Assembly: GCF_900890425.1 (NCBI RefSeq)
Contig: NZ_CAAHFG010000004.1
Coordinates: forward strand, 304,798 to 368,797
Length of the DNA: 64,000 bases
DNA from: Pontiella desulfatans
GTDB lineage: Bacteria; Verrucomicrobiota; Kiritimatiellia; Kiritimatiellales; Pontiellaceae
Direction of reading: 5' to 3'
Position numbers and translations under genes: made by a program. Positions 18,151 to 27,813 of the stretch are shown piece by piece (the first letter of the stretch is position 1; each line of letters begins with the position of its first letter). Under the pieces are notes generated by a model. The model did not search any database. It was not told the origin of the DNA and worked only from the letters and a program-made list of their open reading frames with translations.

Positions 18151-20955
18151 ATGAAAAATCACCCCTACACCACCTGTATTCTCTCCGTACTGCTGCTTTC
18201 CTCCGCTCAGGCGGCCGATTTCTACGTTGATGCTTCCGTATCGCCCGGCGGCGATGGAAGTTTTGCCCTGCCCTTTCAAACCATCCAGGCCGCGGCCGAT
18301 ACGATGGATCCGGGCGACACCTGCCATATCCGCGCCGGCACTTACCGCGAAACCGTCACGCCGCCTTTACGATCCACCACCGCGGCCCTTCCGATCCGCT
18401 ATCAGGCCTATTCCAATGAATCGGTCACGGTTACCGGGCTGGATGTGGTTTCCGGCTGGGCACTGCAGAGCGGCTCGGTCTACACCTGCTCCGTTCCGGC
18501 GGAAGTCAGCCAGCTGTTTATCGACGGCCAACTGATGATGGAAGCCCGCTGGCCGAACAGCGGAATAAACCACCTTACCCCCACGAACGCCGCCGTTGAA
18601 ACCGCCACCAGCATGGTGCCGGGCGGAATCTCCACCTTTTCCGATAGCGCGATCGGCGCATTTACTAACGGCCACTGGAACGGCGCAAAAATGTGGTATA
18701 TGCCCGGCTCGGAATGGACGTCCACCTCCACCCTCATTACCGACCACACCGGAAACCAGCTCACCTTCACCAACACCAGCACCTCATCCGCGCTCCAGCT
18801 TGAAGCGGGGGATTCCTACTTTCTCTACGGAACCCTCAACGCACTGGATTCCGCAACGGAATGGTTCCACGACGCCGCATCGGGCATCCTCTACCTCTGG
18901 GCACCCGGCGGCATTGACCCGAATACCTTAACCGTAGAGGCGCGCACGCGCCGCTATGCCTTCGACCTCCTGTGGGAGCGCGATCATATTCAGATCAGCG
19001 GCCTGAATTTCCATGCTTCATCCTTAACCGACCAGGGCACCTGCAACGACACCCTCATCGAAAACTCCACCTTCATGTATCCCACCCCGCTCTGGGACAC
19101 CAAAATCTGGGGCTGGAGCGGCGGTATCTATATCCGGGGCTCCCACGCCACCGTCCGCAACTGTGAAGTGGCCTATTCCTGGGGCGACGGCATCACCTTC
19201 CACTATGGCTCGGCCAGCAACACCGTTGAAAACTGCCTCGTCCACGACTGCAACTGGATCGGCGGCCTTTCCGGCGGCATCCGCGCGGCGGGCATCGGGC
19301 ATTTGATCCGCCGGAATACGGTTTACAACACCGGCCGAACCGGTATCGTTTTCCGCGGCTGCGAACAGACCCGGATTGAACACAACCATATTTCCCATGT
19401 CGGCTGGATCACCAAGGACCAGGGCGGCATGATGACCGGCGGAATCGACGGCGGCGGCACCGTGATCGCCCGGAACTGGGTGCGCGACCATAACTCTTCG
19501 GCCTGGTGCACCGGGATCTATCTCGATAACGACAGCCGCAATTATATCGTGCACCACAATGTCGTCTGGAACTACAACAACGGCATGCGGATGAATAAAA
19601 CCGGCATTGATAATCAGGTTTACAACAACACCTTTTTCAACGCCTCCCACGAAGCCATGGGGCACTACGCCCCCGATGGCGAGACCTATACCAACATCAA
19701 AACCTACAACAACCTGGCCACCGACGCGCCGTTCCGCGGAACCGACCTGCAGAACAACCTGCTCGATTCCGAAGCCAACATGGCCTTTGCCGGAACCACC
19801 CACGGCGATTTCCGAATATTGGAAAACTCGACCGCCATTGATTACGGGCGCGTTATTGCGGGCTATACGGATGGGCACGCGGGCGCGGCCCCCGATGCCG
19901 GTGCCTATGAATTCGGCGGCACTGACTGGATCGCCGGAATTGAATGGACGCCGGACTGGAACAGCCTGCCTGTCCCCGCCTTTACAAACATTGGAAATGC
20001 GTTCGATGCCTCCGCCTCCACCGATGCGGACGGTTTCATTATACGTTACGACTGGGATTTCGGCGACGGAAACACCGGCTATGGGAAAACCGTCTCCCAC
20101 ACCTACACCGCAACCGGAAGCTATGCGGTCGTACTGACCGTCCTCGATGAGTTAAGCGGAACCGCCCAGACCACCAACTGGATAACCGCCGCAACCAACA
20201 TTCCTCCACCGACCCCCCTGGTCGATATCTTCGAATCCGGCACCGACCTGTTTATTGAATCCGACGGCACCAAGCACGACACCGATACGCTGCTGGCCGG
20301 AAAACCGGTAAGCGGAACCAATGTGCTCGATGCCCGCCGCGTCTTCATTAAGTTCGACCTTTCCGCCCTGCTTAATGCCCCCATCTCCAGCGCGGTTCTG
20401 CGCCTCTACAACATCGAAGGCCTGAATGACACGTGGGGCAATGCCTACCTCAATCTGATCTCCTCCAACTGGAACTTCGGAACCGTCACATGGGACCATC
20501 CCATCGGCACATCGCTCGGCGTACTCGTCGGTAAAGACGGCCCGTTTAACCAATACCATGAAAAAGACATCACCGCCCACGTGCAAAACTGGCAGGCCGA
20601 CCCCTCATCCAACCACGGCATTCGCATTCGAGGCGACGAAGCCCACAGCATCAACGCAAAATATTTCCAATCATTGGAAGGCGCGAATGCTCCACAACTC
20701 GTTGTGAACTACAGCACCACTACAGCCGACATCCCGATAGCGGCCGCCGAAATTAACACCGAATTACAACCCTCGCTCACCTGGAATTCCACGGCTGGCG
20801 CCACCTACACCGTCGAAAGCAGCACCAACCTGATTGAAGGTTCCTGGCTGCCCGTTCAGACCGGTATTTCCGGCACACCGCCTGCCAATAATTTTACGGA
20901 TGCTCCGGTCTCCAACCTGCCGCCCGCCCGCTTTTATCGCATTGTACGCCCCTGA
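18151..20955 (+). CDS. Exported parallel beta-helix protein with PKD and DNRLRE-type domains
   Basis: A 934-residue exported modular protein. Signal peptide MKNHPYTTCILSVLLLSSAQA is followed by DFYVDASVSPGGDGSFALPFQ, the standard opening of large right-handed beta-helix proteins. LFIDGQLMMEARWPN lies near residue 130 and Asn/Gly-rich coils run to about 600. A PKD domain follows (DASASTDADG...YDWDFGDG near residue 630), then a DNRLRE/CBM96-like domain (FIKFDLSALLNAPISSAVLRLY near 735), and a C-terminal module ending ARFYRIVRP of a type often seen at the ends of exported proteins in this bacterial group. Known beta-helix relatives are polysaccharide lyases or GH141-like hydrolases. Rightward under the divergent operator at 18106. 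Confidence 0.8.
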   Translation: MKNHPYTTCILSVLLLSSAQAADFYVDASVSPGGDGSFALPFQTIQAAADTMDPGDTCHIRAGTYRETVTPPLRSTTAALPIRYQAYSNESVTVTGLDVVSGWALQSGSVYTCSVPAEVSQLFIDGQLMMEARWPNSGINHLTPTNAAVETATSMVPGGISTFSDSAIGAFTNGHWNGAKMWYMPGSEWTSTSTLITDHTGNQLTFTNTSTSSALQLEAGDSYFLYGTLNALDSATEWFHDAASGILYLWAPGGIDPNTLTVEARTRRYAFDLLWERDHIQISGLNFHASSLTDQGTCNDTLIENSTFMYPTPLWDTKIWGWSGGIYIRGSHATVRNCEVAYSWGDGITFHYGSASNTVENCLVHDCNWIGGLSGGIRAAGIGHLIRRNTVYNTGRTGIVFRGCEQTRIEHNHISHVGWITKDQGGMMTGGIDGGGTVIARNWVRDHNSSAWCTGIYLDNDSRNYIVHHNVVWNYNNGMRMNKTGIDNQVYNNTFFNASHEAMGHYAPDGETYTNIKTYNNLATDAPFRGTDLQNNLLDSEANMAFAGTTHGDFRILENSTAIDYGRVIAGYTDGHAGAAPDAGAYEFGGTDWIAGIEWTPDWNSLPVPAFTNIGNAFDASASTDADGFIIRYDWDFGDGNTGYGKTVSHTYTATGSYAVVLTVLDELSGTAQTTNWITAATNIPPPTPLVDIFESGTDLFIESDGTKHDTDTLLAGKPVSGTNVLDARRVFIKFDLSALLNAPISSAVLRLYNIEGLNDTWGNAYLNLISSNWNFGTVTWDHPIGTSLGVLVGKDGPFNQYHEKDITAHVQNWQADPSSNHGIRIRGDEAHSINAKYFQSLEGANAPQLVVNYSTTTADIPIAAAEINTELQPSLTWNSTAGATYTVESSTNLIEGSWLPVQTGISGTPPANNFTDAPVSNLPPARFYRIVRP

Positions 20956-21012
20956 AACACCCGTTTTCCCCTTTATTAAAGGCAATAAACCGCACTTAAA
21001 TTATTTTCTAAA

Positions 21013-21026
21013 TACAAACGCTTGCA
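21013..21026 (+). promoter_or_regulatory. LacI-type operator, copy 4
   Basis: TACAAACGCTTGCA is a very good match to the locus consensus. It lies 75-88 bases upstream of the ATG at 21101, in a spacer of about 145 bases after the beta-helix gene. It probably regulates the tandem pair of secreted paralogues at 21101 and 23201, placing them in the same regulon as the hydrolases. Confidence 0.75.
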
Positions 21027-21100
21027 TTCTGCAGAAACAGCTCTATTATATTCACCCTGAAGAGAGTTTTTTCACATCTAACTGAAACTGGAGGACCGAG

Positions 21101-23197
21101 ATGAAAACACGACAAACCACAACAATCCTACTCACGACCTTGCTTCTGGCAGGTACAAGCCAGGCCGCACAACGGTTCTGGAACGGCGCTGGAAGCGAAG
21201 AAGTCCCGCCCAATTATGATTTTTCCGCAGCCACAAACTGGTTTAACGGACTCGTACCCATAGCCGGAGAGGATGCTGTCATTCGGGGACATTCGACCCC
21301 CGCATACGCTTCCCATGCTATCATGACCAACAGCTGGAACCTGACTAATATCCGCATTGGAGGCGAAGGAAGCGGAAGCACAGAGGGCGTTCCTACCCTG
21401 ACCCTGAACGCCGGGGCCGATTTAACCTGGTCCAATGCTCTTGATATTGGATATTCGCTCGTCAACGACACCAACGCCCCGGCGGCCTATGGCATTCTCG
21501 AAATCAACGCCGGCGATCATGACGGTGTAACGATGAACATCGGCAAAGCGGCCGGCACCAGCCCCTGGGCGACGACAGGCGAGGTGACCATCGCAAACGC
21601 CACCTTGAATTTGACCGGCGCCACAAAAATTGCAACTCGGGATGGCAGTGCCACCGGAGCGACCGTCGGCACCCTGACGCTCAATACCGGAGCTGTTGTG
21701 AATGCTTCGAATAGCGCCGGATCTTACACCGTTACAGTCGGCGACTTCGGTAGCGGAAAGCTTATCATCAATGGAGGCACCCTTAACTTTGCCGCCGGAA
21801 AAGCCCTGAGACTTGGCGAGAACGGAGGCGACGGCACCGTTGAGTTAAACTCCGGACTGCTGAATTTAGGCGTGCATCCGGGGGTTGGCAGCGGTACAGG
21901 CCTAATTGATATCAAAGAAGGACTCTTTATGATTTCAGACGGAGCCTGGCGAAAAGCCCAGATGGAAGCATTGGTCAACGATGGCACCATCACGGCAAGC
22001 GGCGGTGGTTCTCTTGCCCAGGATGCGATATACTCAGCTCTATACACCGCAGGAACAGGCTCCACAAACATTTCGACATACATCACCCTCAAATGGGGCA
22101 TTACAGGTTCGGACCCACGCACCAATGCCATGTGGGCGGTCGACACCACACCGCCGCCCGGCACCCGACTGACCATTGGGTTTGAAGGCGACGGCTGGCC
22201 CGGTGGATACATCCCGACCCTCACCACCGAAATCAGCATTGACGGTGCCGGCACCGTAAGTTCTGCAAACAGCAACATAACCGTTACACTTAGCGGCAAT
22301 CCCCTGCCCACAAACCTCTACAACACATCCTTCATCTACGACGTGAACGGACAAAGCGATCTCAATGAGGTCACAGGTTTGGGCGCCTCCGCCGCAGGTC
22401 TGTCCATCACTACAGCCAACGACTCGATTGTTACCGGTTCAGGCATCCGCAACGCTGCCGGGGACACCGCCCTTATAACCCATGAGCTTGATCCCGGCGG
22501 CTTGCCATCAGGCTTCGACATCGAGTTGTGGGAAATTGAAACCCGCATTCTGGGTGCCTCGGAGGTGGCCACATTCATCGATCTCGTCAATCCCACCAAC
22601 CGACTCAGCGTTGCGGGCGACGGTAACACACTCCAACCCAATGATGTAACCGGACTGGATATCGCGATCGATTCTTCCAGTTCGGAAACGGCGTTCGTCA
22701 GCATGTGCGCCCTCACCAACGATGCGGCCACCAGCTACCGCCTGCAGACCCTCACCCTTAATCTCGTTGAGCAAGGAGATGAGCCGGCGGCCGAAGGAAC
22801 CTACGAATTCTGGATGGAACCGTATACCGGCGTACTGACCAATTCCGCCCTGCAGGCCAAGGATGCCGACCCGGATGAAGACGATCTGGATAACCTGATG
22901 GAATTTGCACTCGGCGGAAACCCGACCACCAACGATGCGGCGGCCATTCTGCCGACAAGCTCCGTGGAAGGTTCTTCTCTGCAGTACCTGTATAACCGTC
23001 GCACCAATCATGTGGAAATCGGCCTCTCCTACTATCTGGAGTTGACCCCCGATCTGGTGAACACGGCCTTCACCAATGACACTGCCGCCTACACGGTGGA
23101 TGGTGTTTCCGCAGCAGTGGGCGGTTTTGAGATGGTGACCAACAGCATCAACACAGTCACTGATGCTAAGTTCGTGACCCTGACGGTTGAAGAGTAA
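21101..23197 (+). CDS. Large secreted beta-solenoid protein of unknown function
   Basis: A 698-residue exported protein; GGAGG lies six bases before the ATG, and the signal peptide is MKTRQTTTILLTTLLLAGTSQA. After it comes QRFWNGAG...ATNWFNG, then Gly/Thr/Asn-rich repeats (LTLNAGADLTWS, GILEINAGDHDG, GKLIINGGTLNF, GTVELNSGLL) of the kind that build a beta-solenoid as in autotransporter passenger regions. Residues about 1-320 are paralogous to the next gene. Residues about 570-640 contain AKDADPDEDDLDNLMEFALGG, a Ca-binding-like Asp-rich motif common in exported proteins of this bacterial group. No catalytic motif or sorting tail is visible. The function is unknown; a surface or matrix protein made with the enzymes is a guess. 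Confidence 0.75.
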   Translation: MKTRQTTTILLTTLLLAGTSQAAQRFWNGAGSEEVPPNYDFSAATNWFNGLVPIAGEDAVIRGHSTPAYASHAIMTNSWNLTNIRIGGEGSGSTEGVPTLTLNAGADLTWSNALDIGYSLVNDTNAPAAYGILEINAGDHDGVTMNIGKAAGTSPWATTGEVTIANATLNLTGATKIATRDGSATGATVGTLTLNTGAVVNASNSAGSYTVTVGDFGSGKLIINGGTLNFAAGKALRLGENGGDGTVELNSGLLNLGVHPGVGSGTGLIDIKEGLFMISDGAWRKAQMEALVNDGTITASGGGSLAQDAIYSALYTAGTGSTNISTYITLKWGITGSDPRTNAMWAVDTTPPPGTRLTIGFEGDGWPGGYIPTLTTEISIDGAGTVSSANSNITVTLSGNPLPTNLYNTSFIYDVNGQSDLNEVTGLGASAAGLSITTANDSIVTGSGIRNAAGDTALITHELDPGGLPSGFDIELWEIETRILGASEVATFIDLVNPTNRLSVAGDGNTLQPNDVTGLDIAIDSSSSETAFVSMCALTNDAATSYRLQTLTLNLVEQGDEPAAEGTYEFWMEPYTGVLTNSALQAKDADPDEDDLDNLMEFALGGNPTTNDAAAILPTSSVEGSSLQYLYNRRTNHVEIGLSYYLELTPDLVNTAFTNDTAAYTVDGVSAAVGGFEMVTNSINTVTDAKFVTLTVEE

Positions 23198-23200
23198 AAA

Positions 23201-24283
23201 ATGAGGGTGACAAAAACAACCGCCATGCTCGCCACACTGTTTATTATCGGATCGTCCACAGCCCAGGTTCAGCGCTACTGGAATGGAACCGACAGTGCAG
23301 ACAATGACTTTTCCACTGCCGGAAACTGGAATGCCTTACCGGTCACCGGCGATGATATAGCCTTGCGGGGACAAACCGGAGCGGCAGCGAATGCCGGCGC
23401 CATTATGACCGACACCTGGTCCTTGCGGCACATTCGCATCGGCGGCAATGGGGCTGCAAGCACACAGGGAACCCCGTCCTTAACGCTGTCCTCGGGCTCC
23501 GATTTAACCTGGTCAGGCTATAACCAGGTCGGTTATTCGTTGTCGAGTGATTCCAGCGCGGCCAACGGCATCTTAAACATCACCAGCGGATCGCATGACG
23601 GGACATTCCTCAATGTAGGTAATGCCGGCGGCGACAGCACGTATGCAACGACCGGATCCGTGACGATTGCGAATGCCAGCCTCCACCTGACGGATGTTGC
23701 CAGGCTTGCAACCAGCGGAGGGGCAGCCACATCGCACGGAACCTTGACGATCTCCTCTGGAGGTACCCTGACCATGGAAGCGCCGGGGTCGCACAGTTTT
23801 TATGTGGGCGACACCGGTGAAGGCCGGTTGATCATTGACGGCGGACTGCTTTCGATGGAAGACGGCACGGTTATGCGGCTGGGCCATGCCGGGGGCAATG
23901 GTGTCGTTGAACTCCGATCCGGAATACTCGACCTAGGAAATCAGCCCCAGATCGGCACAGGAACGGGAGTGATAGAGATCGGAGAAGGGCTGCTGAAAAA
24001 TACGGATGGCATCTGGAGAAGCGGCGCCTATGAAACGTTGGTAAACAACGGAAATATTGTTGCCACCGGCGGCCTCGTTGACGACTCGGCCTATGCAAAC
24101 CTTTATACGCAGGCCACCGGTTCAAAAACCAATGGTCTCTTTGTTCTGAAATGGGGTACAACAGGATCTGCAGGAAATTATGAACTGGGCATGTGGTCTG
24201 AAGCCATTCCTGAACCGGCCACACTCGGACTCTTAAGTCTTTTCGGCGGAGGGATACTGTTTGTTCGTCGTCTGATGATCTAA
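23201..24283 (+). CDS. PEP-CTERM sorting-domain protein, paralogue of the preceding gene
   Basis: A 360-residue exported protein, three bases after its paralogue and therefore in the same transcript. Signal peptide MRVTKTTAMLATLFIIGSSTA; the body repeats the same solenoid units in the same order as the first 320 residues of its neighbour (QRYWNGTD, NIRIGG-like HIRIGG, LTWSGYNQVGYSL, GRLIIDGGLLSM, VVELRSGILDLG). The end is a PEP-CTERM tail: the motif PEPATLGLLSL, a hydrophobic helix and Arg-Arg near the terminus. PEP-CTERM proteins are normally processed by exosortase, which is not encoded here. The family is linked to extracellular matrix production. No enzymatic motif is visible. Confidence 0.85.
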   Translation: MRVTKTTAMLATLFIIGSSTAQVQRYWNGTDSADNDFSTAGNWNALPVTGDDIALRGQTGAAANAGAIMTDTWSLRHIRIGGNGAASTQGTPSLTLSSGSDLTWSGYNQVGYSLSSDSSAANGILNITSGSHDGTFLNVGNAGGDSTYATTGSVTIANASLHLTDVARLATSGGAATSHGTLTISSGGTLTMEAPGSHSFYVGDTGEGRLIIDGGLLSMEDGTVMRLGHAGGNGVVELRSGILDLGNQPQIGTGTGVIEIGEGLLKNTDGIWRSGAYETLVNNGNIVATGGLVDDSAYANLYTQATGSKTNGLFVLKWGTTGSAGNYELGMWSEAIPEPATLGLLSLFGGGILFVRRLMI

Positions 24284-24306
24284 CGTTATCACCTCCACTC
24301 CGTACG

Positions 24307-24334
24307 AAGCCACTCTTTTAAAAGGGTGGCTTTT
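24307..24334 (+). terminator. Rho-independent terminator after the PEP-CTERM gene
   Basis: AAGCCACTC pairs with GGGTGGCTT across an eight-base A/T loop and is followed by a short T run. It lies 23 bases after the stop codon at 24283 and separates this transcript from the beta-helix gene at 24374. Confidence 0.7.
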
Positions 24335-24373
24335 ATGTAAATCATAGTCACAAATATACCTTATAACGGTTTT

Positions 24374-26668
24374 ATGAAATCATATTTATTCCCCTTTAGC
24401 TTCGTCATTAGCATGCTCTGTGCCCCCCTGGCTTATAGCGCTGATTTTTTTATTAGTCCGGAAGGAAATAACGCCCACCTCGGAACCATCGATCAGCCCT
24501 TCGCCACGATCCAAAAAGCAGCCACCATCATGAAGGCGGGAGACCGCTGTCTGATCCGCGAAGGGATCTACCGCGAAACCGTCACTCCCCGGCACACTGG
24601 AACTCCGGAAGCTCCGCTTATTTTTGAAGCCTACCAAAATGAACGGGTCGTGATCAGCGGACTCGATACGCTGGAACTTCCGCCGGACACCGACGAAAAA
24701 CCGGTTGCCCTATCTCTGACGACCGATCTGAAAATACACAATCAGGTCTTTTTCGATGGCCGCCCCGGCTGGGAGGCCCGCTGGCCCAATGCCGCCGGAA
24801 ACGACTTCATGAATCCCTATGCGCACCCCATAGGTGAAAATGCAACGACCTCGGCACTCACGGGCAGGTTCCCTGAATCGTTTTCTGCGGAATCGCTGGA
24901 AGGCGCTTCCGTATGGTGCCTTGCCGGCAGCAAGTGGTCGGCATGGACCGCCCCAATCACGGGTTTCAGCGAAGGCCGCCTGCATATTAATCCGGACACG
25001 AAAGGCCCCTGGGTTACCAAAAACCACAACCCGGCCCATGGCGGAATATTTTATGTGCATGGCGCGAAATCCTTATTGGATGCCCCCGGTGAATGGTTCG
25101 TTGATTCCGCAGCAAAACAAGTGCTGGCCATTCCGCCTAAGGGCACCAAAGTCATTGAGACCAAGGCTCGGCTCTGGGGATTCAACCTCGACCGCAAGCA
25201 GCATATCCAGATCTCGAATATCGAACTGTTCGGCTGTTCAATCACACTGAATCAGGCGGAACACTGTATACTCGACGGACTCAGAGTGAACTACCCATCC
25301 TGGGAAATGCCGGAACGCCAGAATATATTTTTCAGCAGCAAGACCGGCATCTACATGTCCGGCAGCGGCAACCGCCTGCTCAACAGTACGATTGCCTATT
25401 CCGTGGGAAATGGGGTCGAGGTGAAAGGCACCGGCAATATCGTCGCCAACAATTTTATCCATGACTGCAATGCCATGAGTATATATGCCTCGCCCATCCG
25501 GGCCTACGGCGACCGTATGCTGATCACCCACAACACCCTGAAACGATGTTCGCGCGATGGGCTCTATTGCAAAGGGGCCACCCGTTCCCGGCTTGAATAC
25601 AATGATATTTCAGAATACGGCATGAATTGTCATGATCTCGGCGGCATCTACGGCGGCGGGCATGATTTTGAAAACAGCGTATTTGCCTATAACCACGTCC
25701 ACAGCGCAACCGGACATATTTTCAACGGCATCTACTTCGATAACTTTGCGCAGAACTACATCGTCCACCACAACGTGATCTGGGATATCAACGGAACCTG
25801 CATCCGGCTTAACACCCCTGCCCACTATGGCCTGGTCTACAACAACACCTGCCTTGGCGCCCCCGCCCAACACGACATCAACAATGCCTATGGCCCCTGG
25901 AAAGGGAACAAACGAACCCATGGCAGCATGGTCTACAGCAACCTGGTCTACCGCGGCGTGACCCTCCGGCAGGAAAGCAACGGAGTCGACACCGGCGGCA
26001 TTCTTTTCGACAATATTGTGTACCCTCTGGAAACCCCGCACGCTACGTCAGCTGCGGAAACCCGCCGGGCCGGAGCTCATCAACACGGCACCTGGCAAGC
26101 GGGCCAACGAGAAACTTTCTCTCTTGATTCCATAAAGACCGCGCCCCTGCCTGCCTATCGAAACCAGCTAAAGAACGCCTCCTTTAATAACTATAGGAGA
26201 GAGGAATGTTTTAAAATCTGGCACCCCGCCGGTGATGGGCAGGTGGAGCTGATCCGGAACCACGGGTTTAACTTCCCCGGCCCTGAATCCCGAAATGCCA
26301 TCCATGGACAATCGATTGCCCTGAACGGAAAGGACTGCGGTATCAAGCAGGCGGTTCAACTTGAAAGGGCTGACACCTATCGGGCGGCCTGTTACGTGCG
26401 GAACGACGGGAACGCGCAGGTTGGCCTGATCATCCGGGACCATCAGGGAAAGAAACTGGCTTCATGCCGATTTACCCCAGTTCCCCAGGAAGATCCCTGG
26501 CACATCCTGCAAGCCGATTTTTCACTGCAGAACGATGGCCTGATTAGCTTTGAAGTCATTAAACGCGGGGATTCCCAGGTCTTTGTTGATGACACCGGGC
26601 TTGCTCTCCTATGGGAGGGAGAGCCGGACGATGATAATTTTAATTACCGAACAGCAAGAGAACTATAG
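24374..26668 (+). CDS. Exported right-handed parallel beta-helix protein, possible glycan hydrolase/lyase
   Basis: A 764-residue exported protein with signal peptide MKSYLFPFSFVISMLCAPLAYS. The opening DFFISPEGNNAHLGTIDQPF and GDRCLIREGIYRETVTP, then VFFDGRPGWEARWPN near residue 125, show it to be a paralogue of the proteins at 2758, 18151 and 27814. Beta-helix coils follow to about residue 560 (NRLLNSTIAYSVGNGVEVKG, QNYIVHHNVIWDINGT). Residues about 600-760 look like a separate beta-sandwich (FKIWHPAGDGQVELIRNHGF...VFVDDTGLALLW), probably carbohydrate-binding. It forms a rightward unit with the GH29 and beta-helix genes that follow within 11 and 6 bases. No strong ribosome binding site precedes the ATG. 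Catalytic class not decidable. Confidence 0.78.
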   Translation: MKSYLFPFSFVISMLCAPLAYSADFFISPEGNNAHLGTIDQPFATIQKAATIMKAGDRCLIREGIYRETVTPRHTGTPEAPLIFEAYQNERVVISGLDTLELPPDTDEKPVALSLTTDLKIHNQVFFDGRPGWEARWPNAAGNDFMNPYAHPIGENATTSALTGRFPESFSAESLEGASVWCLAGSKWSAWTAPITGFSEGRLHINPDTKGPWVTKNHNPAHGGIFYVHGAKSLLDAPGEWFVDSAAKQVLAIPPKGTKVIETKARLWGFNLDRKQHIQISNIELFGCSITLNQAEHCILDGLRVNYPSWEMPERQNIFFSSKTGIYMSGSGNRLLNSTIAYSVGNGVEVKGTGNIVANNFIHDCNAMSIYASPIRAYGDRMLITHNTLKRCSRDGLYCKGATRSRLEYNDISEYGMNCHDLGGIYGGGHDFENSVFAYNHVHSATGHIFNGIYFDNFAQNYIVHHNVIWDINGTCIRLNTPAHYGLVYNNTCLGAPAQHDINNAYGPWKGNKRTHGSMVYSNLVYRGVTLRQESNGVDTGGILFDNIVYPLETPHATSAAETRRAGAHQHGTWQAGQRETFSLDSIKTAPLPAYRNQLKNASFNNYRREECFKIWHPAGDGQVELIRNHGFNFPGPESRNAIHGQSIALNGKDCGIKQAVQLERADTYRAACYVRNDGNAQVGLIIRDHQGKKLASCRFTPVPQEDPWHILQADFSLQNDGLISFEVIKRGDSQVFVDDTGLALLWEGEPDDDNFNYRTAREL

Positions 26669-26679
26669 GAGAGCGTACG

Positions 26680-27807
26680 ATGAAAAATCGTAGACACATC
26701 ATTCAGGCCGGAGCACTCGCAACTGGCGCAACCCTGACGGGCTGCATGAACACTCGAACCAATACAACCAAGGTGCCGTCCTATCTCACGGGCTATGAGG
26801 ATCTCTATGCGGTCAATCCACGCCAGGCGGCACTGCAGTATTTCCGCGAAGCCAAATTCGGCCTGTTCATCCATTATGGCCTATACTCCCTGCTCGAAGG
26901 TCACTGGAAAGGTGAACACTCTAAACCGGCCGAGTGGGTTCAGTTCCGCGGAAAAATCCGCCTCAATGAATATGCAAAACTGACCGATCAGTTCACTGCC
27001 GAAAAGTTCGATCCGGATTTCATCACCGACATGGCACTCGGGGCCGGCATGAAATACATTAACCTCACCACCCGACACCACGACAGCTTCTGCCTGTTTG
27101 ACTCGAAATATACCGACTTTAAAAGCGTCAACAGCGCGGCCAAACGCGACCTCGTCGGCGAACTGGCCGAACAGTGCCAGCAGAAAGGGCTCGGCTTTTA
27201 CCTCTACTATTCACACGGGCGCGACTGGAAACACCCGCACGCCCCGAACAACGATAAATGGGGCGGCGCGGCACGGCCGAAATATGATCCGCCGGAACCC
27301 AGCTATGCCACCGGCGACGACCACGACCTCCAGGTCTACATTGAGTTCATGAAAAATCAGATTACCGAACTGCTGACGAACTATGGTCCCGTCGGCGCCA
27401 TCTGGCTCGATGGTATCGGAACTCCGCAATCCCGCCCGGAAAATATCGATCAGTTCCAATGTCAGGAACTTTACGACCATATTCATTCCCTGCAGCCGCA
27501 GGTTCTCGTTTCCTATAAACAGGGTCTGCTGGGCACCGAGGATTTCAAAGCCCCGGAACGCCACTTCGACGGCGAATCCAATATCCCGCTCGAAATCTGC
27601 GATACCCTCCAGCCCTATTCCTGGGGTTACGACAGCCGTGATGATCAGGGGCATAAAACCGCCGACCAGGTCATGGAAATGCTCGAACGCGCGAAGGCGA
27701 TGAATGCCAACCTGCTGCTCAACACCGGCCCACTTCCCGACGGCTCCATTCACCCGGATGATCTCAAGACGCTAAGAGAAGTCGGCCAACAGATAAAAAA
27801 GGGATAA
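26680..27807 (+). CDS. GH29-type alpha-L-fucosidase, predicted lipoprotein with Tat-like signal
   Basis: A 375-residue GH29 enzyme; AGGAGAG lies seven bases before the ATG. The N terminus NRRHIIQAGALATGATLTGC combines a twin-arginine motif with a lipobox Cys near residue 22, so a Tat-exported lipoprotein is likely. Motifs: GLFIHYGLYSLLEGHW near residue 67, TTRHHDSFCLFDSKY near 130, GAIWLDG near 245 carrying the nucleophile Asp, PYSWGY near 308, and ANLLLNTGPLPDGS near 345. The motif TTRHHDS in place of the usual SKHHDG and the absence of a C-terminal sandwich set it apart from other copies. It is flanked by two beta-helix genes with gaps of 11 and 6 bases and presumably acts on the same glycan. 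Confidence 0.9.
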   Translation: MKNRRHIIQAGALATGATLTGCMNTRTNTTKVPSYLTGYEDLYAVNPRQAALQYFREAKFGLFIHYGLYSLLEGHWKGEHSKPAEWVQFRGKIRLNEYAKLTDQFTAEKFDPDFITDMALGAGMKYINLTTRHHDSFCLFDSKYTDFKSVNSAAKRDLVGELAEQCQQKGLGFYLYYSHGRDWKHPHAPNNDKWGGAARPKYDPPEPSYATGDDHDLQVYIEFMKNQITELLTNYGPVGAIWLDGIGTPQSRPENIDQFQCQELYDHIHSLQPQVLVSYKQGLLGTEDFKAPERHFDGESNIPLEICDTLQPYSWGYDSRDDQGHKTADQVMEMLERAKAMNANLLLNTGPLPDGSIHPDDLKTLREVGQQIKKG

Positions 27808-27813
27808 TACAGT

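Noticed and set aside
19024-20100. Minus-strand frame of 358 codons inside the 18151 beta-helix gene
   Set aside because: Gly/Val-rich translation typical of an antisense frame; no initiation signal.
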